Shown: positions 12,901 through 26,029, counted from the stretch's first letter. The stretch: 64,000 nucleotides of DNA from Lytechinus pictus (GCF_037042905.1 NC_087259.1:25632001-25696000); one strand, 5' to 3'. The notes: generated from the sequence alone by a model not told the origin. Translations and numbers: made by a program.

Positions 12901-15831
12901 CATTTACACCAAAATACAGTATGAATGATTTATATTTATATAACTTTAGTTTACATATGCAATAACCACTCTGTAGAGCCTCTTGAAAGACTTTCAAATT
13001 CTTTTAGCAAATAGGTGATCTCCATGCAGGATATAAACATAATATCAATAGGTAAGATATTACTTTCATTCAGTTCCTTTATGTGTCACTTGTGTACCAT
13101 TAACTTTCTTTTTTACCTTGCATGGGCATACAATATTGAGATGTATATTCAAACTTTAACTAGCACAGAAAAAATGATGAAGACAACGGTCAACACACAC
13201 TTAACTCTTTGCCTGCTTTGTTCGACTGGAGTCACATACAGCAGGCTGCCAAGTTTGACTCCAGTCACATTCTATTCACAATACACAGAGTGCATTAAGC
13301 CTATTGTTCATACACACATTGTGCGTCGCATTGTACTGTATACACAAAAAGCTTTCTTTACAATAAACCAATCAAAAACTATTGTGAGATGAATTAGCAT
13401 AGTCCATGCAAAACTCTCTTAAGGTTGCACCTTGAAATCAATGTGGCACAGGAGTGATGCTGTCCGTGGTGGGCAAAAGAGTTAACAAGTATTGAAGAAA
13501 TATTGAAGAAATATTCAATCTAAAAGAAGCAAATAAATGGATAGAACAATGAACCTACCATGCCTTATCTTCATCCAATCCATACAGCGTCGCATACCGC
13601 CATCTAGCATAGATGCTGGTTGAGAAGAGACGATCGGTAACCTCAGGAAGTGAAGTGTATTTATCCTTGATGAATCCAACAAATCCAGATTGGGTTGTTT
13701 TAAGAACCTTGAGGTCTTTCAAACCAGACCAAACCTGTACGAGACCTAATAAGTAAGGTTTTACAACAACAAATTAGTTTTAATTGTTGAGGCATTTTAA
13801 AGAGGACTCTAACCTTGTTATTTGTGTGTAAAAATAAATAGCAAAAGCAGAGAGGTGAAAATGTGATAGGGTTTAGACAATGAATAAGACAGGACTGTCG
13901 AAAAAAAAACCATGAGATCATCTAACATCATAAATCTAAAATTCCAAAATTTATGGTTAAAATTTACAATCAGCAAGTCAAAACAGTTAAGTATCTTTCT
14001 CAGCACTCAAGAACGGGTTCCAGTCATTTAAGAATAGCTATATGAAACGCAACCCTGTGGCCCGTTTCATAAAGCTGTATGCAAATTATGAATGACTTTA
14101 CGCACGACTGGTGACACTTTCTTGTTCTAAATGATATCCCTGTGTAACTAATTTATCACCTAAGAAGAGGTTCCAGTCCTTTATGAATAGCTATATGAAA
14201 CACAATCCTGTGGGCCGTTTCATAAAGCTGTTTGTAAGTTAAGAGCGACTTTAAGAACAACTGGTGAACCCTTCTTACGCGCTTAACCATCGCCAATTCA
14301 ATATACCATTTACCACAAGAAAGGATCACCAGTCGTTCTTAAACTCGCTCTTAACTTACGAACAGCTTTATGAAACACCCACCTGGACTAAAACAAGAGT
14401 TGATGATGAATCTATCATAAGTTATAGGGAAGAAATTACATGGGGGCTAGGGGTTAGAGCCCTGGAAACTAAAACAGTAGCCCTGGAAATCCCCATTAAA
14501 GCTTATCCAATGTTGCAGATTGAGGCAGCAAGTTGTGAAAAGTAGCCCCCGAAAAATTTATTAAAAAAGAGAATTCATTGCCTGATCTATTTACCTCCTC
14601 GTTGTTGAAGTAGATCGCAAAACCTTATGCACTGTTTCTCCAAGACAAAGGCATGGACATGCTCCTGGCCTCCTTGTGTGATGCGTTTCCATGGAGCCTC
14701 CTCTATATGGACACGTACAGCCATGACATGATGAAATGATGAGAGGAAATGACGACACAATGCCTGTCCAAACTGCTCAGGAGATCGCACCTGAGTGGTG
14801 ATATCAACAAGCAAGTTTATCATCAATTAATCTGGGTTAATGCTAACTAATGGGAGTTGTAGGCTGCAGCAAAGAATGTTTTCATGAGAAAATATAAAAT
14901 CAAGGTCAACTGTCATTATTTGTCATAATATCATCGCAGATCTAGATCTGGTCATTCTGGTACATTTACATTTGTAAAGTAAGTCTCTAAAATCATAAAG
15001 CCGAAGAAAATAAAATCAAACTTGTCACCAACACAGATATGCACATGTGGGGGCATATCATCAGCGCTTGAAAAAAGACCTTCTAACTGACTTGAGCAGC
15101 TCAGTTATTTTACTATTTCACCGAATTAACAAAACCATTTGGCATTTGGCACATATTAACACAAACACTTGGGTGGCCAATTTATTGGATTCTCACCACA
15201 ACTGGCATACATATTTAAAGAGAAAAAAAGAACTTTAACATCAAATATTAAAGTGTGATAAAGAGTAACCCCAAATGTCACTAGTTAAAATAATACTACA
15301 TTATTCATGAATCAAAATACACATCCTGGAGATCGCAATCCCCCCCTCCACTTTAAAATTCACCAACTAAAGGATTTCAAAAAGAAAATAAGGACAATGA
15401 AACCTGCAAATAGTGCTCAAAGAGACTCAAGAGCGATATGGAATTTGACCATGCCTCTCCTAATTACCAAGGGGCGAATCAGAGAATGAAAATTTTGCCT
15501 GTACAGACGTGAATGTGAAGATAGGGGCTTCACAATGTGCGACAAAGCATGTCAGGTTTCTGGAAACACCGAATGAGCAATGACTAAACAATGTAAAATG
15601 ACTGAATAAACTCACCCCAACTAATTTGGCAAGGGCATAAATAGTATTCTTCTGTGTATCAGTGGGAATGATATCTGAATTGTCGCCTCTCTCAAAATCT
15701 TTCTTGGAGCGGAGGGTAATGTGGACGTCAACCTCTATTTCCTTGATGTGATGAACTCTTCCTTCTGTCCGTAAACGAAGCAACTTTACTCCACTCTTAC
15801 CATAGTATGTTTCCTCAGGGATAAACTCCAT
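9915..15831 (-). CDS. uox: uricase (urate oxidase), 6 coding exons, peroxisomal
   Basis: Oxidises urate to 5-hydroxyisourate with O2 in purine breakdown, normally in peroxisomes. Coding exons (minus strand): 15831-15616, 14790-14595, 13745-13559, 12326-12203, 11282-11199, 9989-9915. All junctions are GT/AG and keep phase, giving 293 aa, close to the usual ~300. Family signatures: Tyr-Gly-Lys-Ser-Gly with Lys12; GDNSDIIPTDT with Thr57 (the Lys/Thr pair of the active site); KDLKVLKTTQSGF in exon 3; EVTDR; SASVQ (urate-binding Gln); PNSHYF (His of the relay). The last three residues are SKL, a canonical PTS1 peroxisome signal. The start at 15831 sits three bases after an acceptor (tttgccag) and has AAG before ATG-G. 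An upstream 5' exon is therefore expected, and a few extra N-terminal residues cannot be excluded. Introns carry several MITEs and a SINE. Confidence 0.95.
10820..11062 (-). mobile_element. tRNA-derived SINE (minus strand)
   Basis: Read on the minus strand it begins with A-box-like TGGTCTAGTGGTTA, then the canonical B box GGTTCGATTCC, then the same body as the copy at 4018, ending in a short (ATT)n-type tail. It lies in the last intron of the uricase gene. Best-preserved pol III promoter among the copies. Confidence 0.85.
11461..11997. repeat. TIR/fold-back element in uricase intron
   Basis: Left end aaaagtcaagtccacccc, right end ggggtgaacttgtccttt, which are inverted. The inner arms also match (gctgaaaatttcatcaaaat against attttgatgaaattttcag). 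The same family occurs at 30246-31190. No coding frame. Confidence 0.75.
13201..13484. repeat. TIR element (ttaactctttgcc ends) in uricase intron
   Basis: ttaactctttgcc at 13201 and gggcaaaagagttaa ending at about 13484 are inverted ends. No coding capacity. It lies between uricase exons 3 and 4, 75 bases upstream of the exon-3 donor in genomic order. Confidence 0.55.
14212..14380. repeat. hairpin MITE (cataaagctgtt family)
   Basis: gggccgtttcataaagctgtt at the left is inverted as aacagctttatgaaacaccc at the right, with inner arms (aagttaagagcgactttaag) also inverted. A partial second copy of the same end lies at 14059. Both sit in a uricase intron. A related element is at 34660-34818. Confidence 0.7.
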
Positions 15832-15834
15832 CTT

Positions 15835-17040
15835 CTGGCAAAATAAAATAATAGGAAACTTTGAAAAACCCATTTGATAAAAGGGAATGAGCCATATTAT
15901 TCTTTCACAGCAAACTTTACTAACAGAATTTTTTTTAAATTTCAATTGTGTTTATCCTGTGACTCCTGTCCAAAATTACTTAAAATAATTGACAAAAAAT
16001 AAGAATCGTTTCATTTTTTCAAGTAATTTTTTTCAATGTCAGATTCCAAGATGGCTTCTTGCATGAGAATCGTTCATTTTAAATGCTTTTTGGCTGATTT
16101 TCCTTTAATTTGGTAACTTATTACGTTTATCAACTGTCACAAAAGAGAAATAATTTAAATTCTTGACAGGATGCAAGCAAAACCATTCAAAACATTTGAC
16201 TTTGTCCCCACATGCTCAAATTGGACTTGAAAATAAAAATGCGATCTTCCATCATTTTAGATGGAAAACTGACATTCCAGTAGTTTCAACATATTTTCCA
16301 TTCTAATCATTCATTAGGAAATTCTTGTAAAAAGAAATATTTCCTAATGGGGAAAATGAAGTTGTATTCCATTTACATTAGTTTTTGATAAATTAAAGAA
16401 AACAAGTATTTTGGAGCAACATTGTTGTCTCCGAAATACTCAGTGTGTGTGGGCCTATGCCATCCCGTCCCAGGCTTCATGGAGAGTAAGCCTACGTCAG
16501 TAGCCGTCGTTTCTGGGGATTTATTTACCAATTTCTGAAATCCCCATTCACTGACGGTAGTGTGTTAGTGCGAGCCTGCATGTGTAATCAGGTCCACCAA
16601 TTTGGGCGACCAGGTTTTGTCTAGATTTTTTTTTTTTAATTCTAAATGACATTATATTATCTTGAACGAAGGCCCACTATTTCGTTAGACTCTAATCTTT
16701 CTTTTGATACTATTCACATTCCAAGAAAATATCTAAAGATACGTTACCGATGATTTATTCCTGATTTTTAAAATTTTTCTGCCAGAGCAGAGAGGAAAAC
16801 ATGGCGGCCGTGTGTTGCTGCCCTCTACGTTCAACAAGTTGTGCTTTTATCAAGGCTTTCCTATCAGAATTTTCAATATCCTGGCCAATCAATGCGAGCG
16901 ACAAGTTCCGAACGTACGCACATCTAGTACAAGCGCAAATCGCTATATAAATATAGCGACGGGTAAATACGTCTGTAAGTGTAACTGTAAGGATGACGTC
17001 ATCCAAGAATCAAGATGACTGTACGTTGACCAACGAAAGG
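15835..17040 (-). promoter_or_regulatory. probable 5' intron, 5' exon and promoter region of uricase
   Basis: Because a splice acceptor lies directly before the uricase ATG, a non-coding or very short first exon should lie upstream. One candidate on the minus strand ends at a donor near 16747 (…atcatcg|gtaacg) and contains an ATG in a GCCGCCATG context at about 16804 that opens only a 15-codon frame, so it would be an upstream ORF. Short CRE-like tgacgtca at about 16995 lies farther upstream. This is inference; only transcript data can place the first exon. Confidence 0.3.
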
Positions 17041-20000
17041 ATCGAGATGACCATGTTCTGATCATTATTTGAAAGGAATTATCGGTAACTGCTGTCTAAG
17101 GTACGATATTTCTGAATTTTATATATTTTTTTCGTAAATTTGGATGTAATTTCTTTTTTATTACAATGTGACATTTTATTTTTATGTAGCCTAATCATAA
17201 CTATAAACAATCCGAAAATCAGGTTTCCGCTGAATGTTACTGGAGTGTTAGATTTAACGTTTAGTGCTAACTGGCTACATTCACATTGTCTGTACGTACG
17301 GGCCAACAACTCTTCAGTGAGTTCAGTCTATGTATTGGTGAGTGGAGCCAACGCAGTTCAGCAGAACAATCAAAATACAGAGACTGAAGCTTTTGGTCTA
17401 CTTCCACTCCAGCAGTTTTCTTCGGCGCATCCCACGTAATTTACTGTAGGGGCGCGTAACGTGCGCATCCATTTTGCCTTATGACGTCATCCACAAAGTA
17501 GGTCGAATCGTCGCGAACCGAGGAAGAATGTAAACAAAAGTTGCCACATGTTTGCCAAACTACCAATCAAAAATGACTAAAACATGACGTGAAACAAAAA
17601 CATACCCCTTAAATACGTATTCATATTATTATTTCGAGGGTAGCAATCATTACCAATCGTATCTATTTTTTGAATTATACCTTTATGATAAAATACCTTA
17701 TTTTGCCAAAAAATTGTTAAATAAAATTTGAATTTTTAAACCTTCCCAAAATATGCGTTTTAGGAAAAACTATAATTTTTACTATTTTTAGCTTTTGCAT
17801 AATAGGGAACGAGGACATATACTTCTCATTCTTCTCATTTTTGACCATCCTACAGTTTTTTGATCAACTAGACTTCTCCTTGGGTTGGTGCTACTTTTAG
17901 GTAAATATTAAAGATTTTTGGTTGAAAAATTGCCACTGTCTGAACATGACGTCACCATTCAAGCACTGTAGTCGGTTAAGATCGTGATTTTAATGGAGAT
18001 GAATGTTTGAGAGTGTCTGATTTGAATGTGATCTTGATCAAAGTATGTTTACTTGTCTAACTTACTGTAAAATACAATGTGCTGTTTGCCAAAAGCCGCA
18101 GATGTTCGATTACAGCGGCGCGGTGTACGCTCCACCGCCGTTTGCGTAGGCGTAGACTCCCAGTCCCACTTCGATGACTGAGACAACTTGGTCGGGGGTA
18201 CGCGTATACACAGTCGGCCCTAACACGAAACAGCGTTGCTGTATCACACTTTTGGCTAAATCGTGGAACAACTTGAACAAGGCACTTCAATTGTGTTGTT
18301 AACATAATAATAGACCCAATTGTATTATTTTTATGATAGGCCTAGTCCTAGAAGTTAGAACTAGAAGTTAGAACTAGAAGTAGAGTCTACAGAATGCTAG
18401 ATGTTCCGGGTCGGGTATAATTTTGAGCAAGGGAGTAGGGGCCGTAGGGCCCACTCCAGCTGATTTAAAGCGTAGAGAGTCAATGCTAATGTAATGGTAA
18501 TGCGTATTGTCTAGGGCCTATACTATAGTATAGAAATATAATTGTTATTGTAATTGGTAATGGTATATTATAATAGGCATATATTATTATTAGGTCTAGA
18601 CCTAGTATTATTTAATTTATTAGTGTCTTTGAGTATTAATGTTGTATTATATTAAATTTAATAGGTCTATTCACCCACGTAGCTAGGATTTTATTTTAGG
18701 GGGGGGGCGGTAGTGAGCACGCGAAGCGTGTGGGTGCAGGGGGGGGGGAGTGTTGACATTTCATTAAATTATTCGAGTAAGAAGATGATTCGTTGTACCG
18801 TTCTCGACTCTTATAATCCTTGTCTGAATATTAAAAAATGTTTCTTTGTCTGCTTTTTCTTTATATAATTTTACGTCCTCTTACTTTTTTTTCTCTCTCT
18901 CTCTCTCTCTTTTTGGCTGGCGTTTTTTTTTTTGGGGGGGGGGGGCTAGCGCCCCCCCCCCTCCCCCCTGGCTACGCGCCTGGGTCTATTACAGATACTG
19001 AGTAGAGGTACATGAACGTCCAAATGCCATCACATCTTCTACAGTAAAGCCTAGAGGGGATAAGAGCTGCAGCAACTTGAGCACGCGGATCTCCAATGGA
19101 AATGCTACATGTATGTTATTTTATTTTTTATTTTTTCCCTCGGACTATATTTTCCCTCAGCTGAGCACTGCAGGCTTTTTGGAAAATATAATCCCTTGGG
19201 AAAATATTACTCTGTTGGGGAGTTTCTGTGGGCTGTTGGCTCTAGCTCTTGTGTTTCCTAAATTTACAACTGTGTATACATGTATATATGTCTGTCAAAA
19301 TTCTGTGACTTTTTCTACAAAAATGTACCCAGAAGTGATTCCAAACAGCTTGTCAGTTATCACATCCATATGATTATGATCACCCATCATGTTTAGAAAT
19401 CTGCATTAACAAAGACAATTAACATCACAGACCTTATTCCAGCCACTGTTTTATCAAATTCTGTCATAGTTGATGTATTTATTCTTTTATTCTCTCTCTA
19501 TTCTCAATATCAACCGAACTTGTCAAAGTCAAATGCAATAATGTGCACATTAGTCTAGTGCACAAGTTATCCAGACATAAATATTGGTACACTCTTTGTG
19601 ACCAGACGTAAATGTTTCTGATTTTTGTTCATAAACAAATGTCTACAGCCTGATGAAGTTAAATGTATTGATACAAATAAAAGTAATAATAATTAATGAT
19701 GATAATAATAATGATGATAATAATAATAATAAGTCTGGATACTTGTCCACTGATCCTAAATCCTACACACTGGCAGTAGTACATGTATCTCTGATTCTCT
19801 GTACTTCATCCGCTAATGGATACTGGTATCTAGCTGATATTGCAGATTCCAGATATTGCAGAACAGACTTTATTAGACTATATATGTAAATACATAATGC
19901 ATTCTAATCAATCATTCTATTCTATACAATGTTTTTGAAATATAGTCATAGATTAAAGTTTCAACATAATTCTCTACTGCATGTCTATTACAGAGAACAA

Positions 20001-20253
20001 AAAGGTGACCTACTTCAGTAAAGCCATTCGAATCAATTTTTTGTTTAATGCTATATACACTCTTATTTAATTCTAAGTTTAATTCCCAAGGCAAGAATAT
20101 ATTCTTAGATTGCAAATAAAAAATATAAAAAATAATAGAATAAAATAAGATGAATAAAAAAAATTAAAGACCCCACAAGCTCTGTATACATAGAATTCAG
20201 TGTACACTTCTCTACTTCTCTACTCCGAGATTGAGAGGGTATTTAGAGTGGAT
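17041..20253. other. intergenic stretch between RAG1-like gene and uricase
   Basis: No supportable exon. It holds a TIR-like element at 18671-18983, a (gat/aat)n microsatellite near 19690-19732 and AT-rich DNA. The open frame at 17140-17439 (+) shows no family motif and no splice context. The 3' UTR of the RAG1-like gene probably occupies the right end, below 20254. Confidence 0.45.
18671..18983. repeat. TIR-like element with G-run/C-run ends
   Basis: The left end cccacgtagctaggat with a following G run is inverted at the right as a C run followed by ctggctacgcgcctggg. A short inner hairpin (gcacgcgaagcgtgtg) and a (tc)n run lie inside. Similar G-run elements occur at 32549 and 50614. Confidence 0.5.
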
Positions 20254-23200
20254 CTAACTGAACTTATTGTAATTTGAGGGGCTACTTAATATCCACTGAT
20301 TTTTTACACATTGTATATTGAGTTTGAGGTCATCGTTGTAGCCCCTCAAATCTCTTGAAATGTTGTTGAGTTGGCAGTGGACCGACTCTCCCCCTTGTTC
20401 ACCCATCATCCCAAGGCTTGCTCTCCAGTCTCTGAACCAGGGGATGACATGATACTGCAATAGATGCTGTTTGGGGGTCACGCTCTCTGTGGGGAAGTTC
20501 TGACGGTAGAACAACATATACTCTTTGATGTCTTTGTCTGTCAGTAAATAAACGATAGAAAAAACAAAAATAGAGATCTATAAATGTTATTTTCTAGTAA
20601 TATTTTTGCTTCTTCAGTGTCAATTGATATTTTCTTGCTCTGTCACTCTTTATTTATTTGATATGAAAATTACTTGCATTTCATTTTTTTTTTGCAGCTG
20701 ACCTTTATGATCATGATCTCTTAGACTCTTACCCAGCTTGTCGATGACTGAGTCGTCCAGGAAAGTACCCGTGTTTATACCCCGGTGGCATGCCCCGAAC
20801 AGCTTTAGCAAAGTGTTATACTTGCTGGCTATCTCTTCTGCCTTCTGGATGAGGTCCCGGTCGTTGGGGCAGAGTGACTGTACCTTCTTTGATATAGCAG
20901 CAGTGATCAGATCAGTGTTCTCAGGCTGTTGGAACAAGGTACACGAAGATAGGTTCAAAGTAAAAGGATAGTGACATTTACTATTAGAATAAAGTGGACA
21001 TTAGGCAAGAAGCAAACATCTAGAATTTATATTTTCTTGTATTATTCAAAAGAAAGACAATGTGAATTACTATAATTTGTGTAAATATAGTAGTATATTT
21101 CAGGAATGTTCTTACTTTTCATGATATACTCTACTCACCTGTAAACATTTATGTACATGGTTCCCTACAAATGAACGACCATGGTACGCCTGTCTGCTCA
21201 CTCTCAACTGCTGTAGTGCTTCTTCTAGACCAACATTAGTTGGTCCAGAGTGAACTGTCATTTCTGGTATTTTGCCTATTTCCTTCTCCTACAAATAAAA
21301 AAAGATTTTATATGTTAAATTTTATATTAATTTTAGTTAAAGATGCATTTGGTACATCTATACATGATTTAAGATTAAAACGTATGCAACTCGTATTTAC
21401 AATACTGCCAGTGTGACATCCAAGATACTAACCAGTGTAACTTTCTCTCTCTTCTTCTCTTCAGCCATTTCCAGGATGAGGGTGGGCGGTTCAGCTTCAG
21501 GGTAAAGAAGTCCAACCATCATGTGCTGGTCCATGAGGTCGTGGAGTTCTTCCTCAGCAAGCTTCAGTCTTGACTGGAGACTCAGCTTCTTCAGCTGCTG
21601 TTTGAAGGCCTCTTTTGCTTCCAGTTGGTCTGTAGGACTTTTTGCCAAGGACTGGCCAATCTCCAGGTCCAGAGTGTGACATGCTTGGCAGAGCGAGTTG
21701 AAGTGCTTCAAGAAGACCCCGAGGGAGATATGGAGCCCAGGAGGACAGACCTGATAAATAAGAGAAAAGGGCTTATAATATCAGAGGTATTAATAACAAT
21801 TTTCATTGTCATCATTGCAGATGAAATTAAGATTTCACTTTTGAATGTTCTGAATGTTTGTCTTCCTGAGGGGTTTAAAGTAGCTATAACCCGATAAGCA
21901 TAAAGGTCTGTGGTAAGATACAGATCCGATTACACACCCACCCCACCCCTGGTGAGAGTTATATTCTGGCTACTGATTAAGCATTTGGCTATTGAAATCA
22001 TTTTTTTCTTAAATATCTTACCCTATTTATTGGAATGTCAAAGAATGGGGATCTGATGACGTTATTAGATTCCTTTGGGATGCCACAGGTTTTGAAGTGG
22101 TTCAGGGATTCCTTGAGGGTCTGCAGGCTTCGCTGACGGGGGACAGCCATTGGTGGGTCAGCCATTTCCTTCTTGGTCATCTCACAGTAGAGACAGCAAT
22201 GACGGCCTGGTGAAGAAAAAAAAAATGGGGATACAAGTCAAGAGAAATTTTTTTTTTTTTTTAATTACCTCTATTCAATCAAAGTAATATATATGTATAT
22301 ATAATGTTTATGAAAGTAAGGCTTACCATTGGGGCCAGTGAGTCCATACATGCGGGTCAGATATTCATAGTCGCCGAAGGCAAAGACTTTCATGGTTTTC
22401 CCTCTGTATAAAGACAAAATATGAGATAGACACAATAAAATTCACATACCAAATAACTACATTCACATTAGAAATCTTACTCATTGAAATTTTATAGGTT
22501 CTGGTAATCTTTTTGATTTTTATGGATATTAATATTTTATTCAACAGAAGAAGAAAACACACCGCCATGACATTGACTCCAAATCAGCAATTTGGCATCT
22601 AATGGTCTCCAGAGAGACATCGAGGTTGTAAGTGGAGTCAGATCCAGGGAACAACATGATCACCCGGGTGTTGTGGAGGCTATTGGGTCGCTTCACATTG
22701 GCCAATTGCACCATTAGCTTGAAAGTTCCTCCCCCTTTGTCGCCTCCCACTTTCAACCAAATTTCTCCTTCGGGGATGTGGTCGTCATGCCAGGTGAGCT
22801 CTCCAAGTCTGTAGATATGTAGAAATAGGATATTATTGCATTATTCAAAGGGCTATTTAATTTGATTTAAATGGGTTTAATTAATAAAATTATATTACCA
22901 GAATAAAATCATAATGCTTCTGAGGATAAGGAATAGATATCAATATCAGAAACACTATGGCCCAAATTCACAAAGGAGGTTTAAAACTCTCTTGTGAATT
23001 CATCCCTATCATTTTTTTTTGTAATTGGTGCATTCAGTAATCATTTTTAATGATATTTAAAATATCTTTCTTCTTTTGTTATGTTAATGATTTGCTTTAA
23101 TGGTTTTGTTTACATTATCACAGGTAGAACTCACCGATCATATTCCTCTAGTAAGTCCTTGACAAGGGCACTGAGGCTGCTTACTGTTACTACCGGGGTC

Positions 23201-23932
23201 TCCTTAATTTCCATGCCAGTCTCACTTGAGCCTTGTTGGAGAGGCAACAGTTCCCCGGTAATGTTGTTTTTTACCACATCATCTTGGAGTCTCCTCACTT
23301 CCCTCTCATTTCCTGTAGAAATTCTCCGTTCTTTTAGCCAGCTGTTAAGAAATATATTTAGGTATTGTATTTTTATTGTATTAATGACTTAATCTAGTAT
23401 GAGGTGTAATTCCTGGTGGGGTGGGGGGGGGGGGAATACTCATCTTATAAGGTATATGGGGATATGTGCCACTCTAATGGGTCACTTTTTTTAAAGAAAT
23501 CCCAAAGCATGGGGTAATGTTTTGTGCCAGAAAACCTCCAAAACATGGGTAACTTTATTGTTAAGAATGATATTCTCGCCCGTATATATTCTCGTCGTTT
23601 GAGAATATCATTCGAGATGCAAAAGTGGTCTTTACAAAAAAATGAAATCCCTTTTAATTGGTACCCTGTAAAGGTGCTGTGGATAAGTCAAGGGAATGTG
23701 AACCACGAGATCTGGGGTTCAAATCCCACCACAGTACCAATGTCCTTTAGCAAGATATTAATCTACATTTGCCACACTCGACCCAGGTGTTGTAAGTGGG
23801 TACCTGGTAGGATTCATTCCTTGAATGCACTGAGATCTGTATAAAGGCTCCAGGGGCTAAAGCCAGGGTAAGAACATCCAAAGTACTTTAAAAGTCCATA
23901 GAGACGTATCATGTGATGCAAATGTTGAGCAG

Positions 23933-24000
<68 letters not shown>

Positions 24001-26029
24001 CATTATTATTGTTATTATTATTATTATTGTTATTATTATTATTCCTTTCTGACTAAATGACCCATTAACTTAATAGGTATGGGTATGAACTCTTCAGCTG
24101 CAGATCCCCGTCCAAACCAAATCTGAGTACCCTCTTCCGGGGTGTAATTACATGAATGTCCATAACAAAGATTGTTCAAGTCACCTCTTCAAACGTCGTA
24201 GCTTTCTCCAACTCAAGCTGAAGAAGCTTTTCAGCTCCATAATGTCTCTTGATGGAATATGGAGGGGTTGTGGGCCCAAGATCCCTGTGATGCTTGCAGA
24301 TTGGGAAACTTCATGTTGCTGTTGAGTATCGGCTGCCTCTCTCCCACCAGAAACCTCTTGCCTTACATGATGTATTATTGACGTTCTTTTACGGAGGGTG
24401 GATGATGAACAGGTTGTACTTGGTACGATGCTGCTTGGAATTTTGAAAGCTCTCATAGGCTGTAAGAATATATAGATGGCAAGTTACCGCTGAAGTTTCA
24501 TTTTCAAAATAACATTATATTATTCAAGATAATGGTGTAAAATTATTAAAATCTTTTAGAATACATGTATATCTAATGAGGATTCAACATACAGGGTTGT
24601 GTATCTAGAAAATAGTTAAATTATAGCAATTAAATGATATCTATGACTTTCTAGAAATCCATGTTTTCTTTTGTTATTTTTAGTTTTGTTTGGTGGGGGG
24701 GGGGCAAAGTTTTGTTGTTATACTTACATGATATATGCACCATTATGATTATTTTATTTGTTTCTTATACTGTGAACTAAAATACATTAATGGCTAATTT
24801 CTTTACAGTATGAAAACTTAAATGTATGAAACTGAAATTATATATATAATATGTATATAATAAAATACATATTTACTAATATTACTTGGGTAATATATAC
24901 CCAATCATTTGCCTTTATATGTGAATTCAACCTGATCAACCTTGCATAATTCAAATCTACTGGGACTATTGAAATAACTTTTTTAAATGTTGAAACTTCT
25001 GAAATAAATTTGACTGACAATGATAAAGAGAATGATATATTTTGAGACCCTAACTTGTTCGTCTTCCACAAAATCTTCTGCAAGTTTGAAATATGTGATG
25101 ATGATTGTTACTTTAAACTACCGGTAGCTAGGAGATAAGACTTTTGCATTTACCTTTCCACGACCTGCTAAACCTATGCTGGCTGACATACCATCATGTG
25201 ACTTGGCCATCTGACATTTGAGGTATTCAGAGGCTATCTGCCGGCGTTGTTGGGTGTTGAGGTCCATTTGCGTACATTTTGCGTATGTATGGTCACAGTT
25301 TACACGAGTATGACACGAATGGCCTGATGTTTGGGTGTAGTGAAGGGATGTTTTACAATGTGAACACTGAACATGAAGATTTTGTAGTAATGTGATGATG
25401 TATGCGGCTGGTGTGTGTGTTTGAGAATAATGAAATTGAATGTTACAAAGAGGACAGCTAACAGACACTTTGACAAAGAGAGACGATATACAGTCAAGAC
25501 AAAACAGGTGGTTACAAGGTGACTCGACAGGACATGACACAACAGACCTACAAACACAACACAAAAGGAATTGTAGTGAATTATCAATGTGAAATGTGTC
25601 TTGATTGATGTTGTATTTTTGATTGTCTGTTGTTCCTGATAGTGATACTCCTAATTGAGAAAAGTGAGACTGGGGTGTTGTTGTTGCAGGGGGGCGGCCA
25701 CCAGCTTTTCTTTTCTTTGGTCTGCCTGGTGTTTGTGTTTCTTTAAAATGTGTACATGTATGACAGTGTGATGTTCTCCTATGTGTGTCCCATTTTTTTG
25801 GTGTCCAATGTAATGGTTTCTTGATTGTGAGATGGCAATAGCATGTGCTGCAAAATTTGTTTGGGTGTATATCTAAAGTGTCCTCTGAAATGTCAATATT
25901 AAATTTCTCTAGAATTATCTGATGGTAGGTTGATACACTATACGAATGCCCCTTCTTTCCCAATTCAGTTATAACCCTCCTCCCACAAAATCGACACAAC
26001 AATGACAAACACTTAATATGCTGTTCCAT
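20254..26029 (-). CDS. RAG1-like protein: N-terminal zinc/RING region plus RNase-H-like core, 10 exons, 936 aa
   Basis: Exons (minus): 26029-25154, 24459-24185, 23341-23135, 22808-22563, 22403-22327, 22206-22022, 21750-21433, 21288-21139, 20925-20733, 20537-20254. All introns are GT/AG and every junction keeps frame, with no internal stop. Exon 1: CRFC (residues 12-15), IHP with C60/C63, a basic RPKKRK, a C3HC4 RING (C157, C160, C172, H174, C177, C180, C192, C195) and a C2H2-like finger (222-240). This order matches the RAG1 N-terminus. The core: KVGGDKGGG (D476), PNS…IMLFPGSDS (D510), then C565-x2-C568 paired with H867-x4-H872 and GEQGGES (E889/E893). The order resembles RAG1's D…D…CxxC…HxxxxH…E. 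A transposase-like DNA-binding or recombinase role is inferred. Start: first in-frame ATG; the frame is open 28 codons further, so a 5' exon is possible. Confidence 0.88.
23672..23934 (+). mobile_element. tRNA-derived SINE, second subfamily
   Basis: B box ggttcaaatcccacc near 23713 is preceded by an A-box-like start. The body (ccacactcgacccaggtg…gtgggtacctgg) resembles the other SINE copies but its head differs. It ends directly in a long (ATT)n array, as SINE tails often do. Lies in the second intron of the RAG1-like gene. Confidence 0.7.
23935..24044. repeat. (ATT)n microsatellite
   Basis: About 110 bases of nearly pure tat/att triplets with three single-base interruptions, continuous with the SINE before it. 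Confidence 0.95.

Noticed and set aside
17140-17439. 99-residue plus-strand frame upstream of uricase as a divergent gene
   Set aside because: No recognisable domain; hydrophobic stretches come from AT-rich sequence. It might be a divergent transcript, but the sequence alone does not support it.
20254-26029. orthologue of the known sea urchin RAG1-like gene that pairs with RAG2-like
   Set aside because: The acidic regions differ in detail (GEQGGES rather than the SEGNESGNK type) and no Kelch-type neighbour is visible; I treat it as a separate RAG1-like family until searched.
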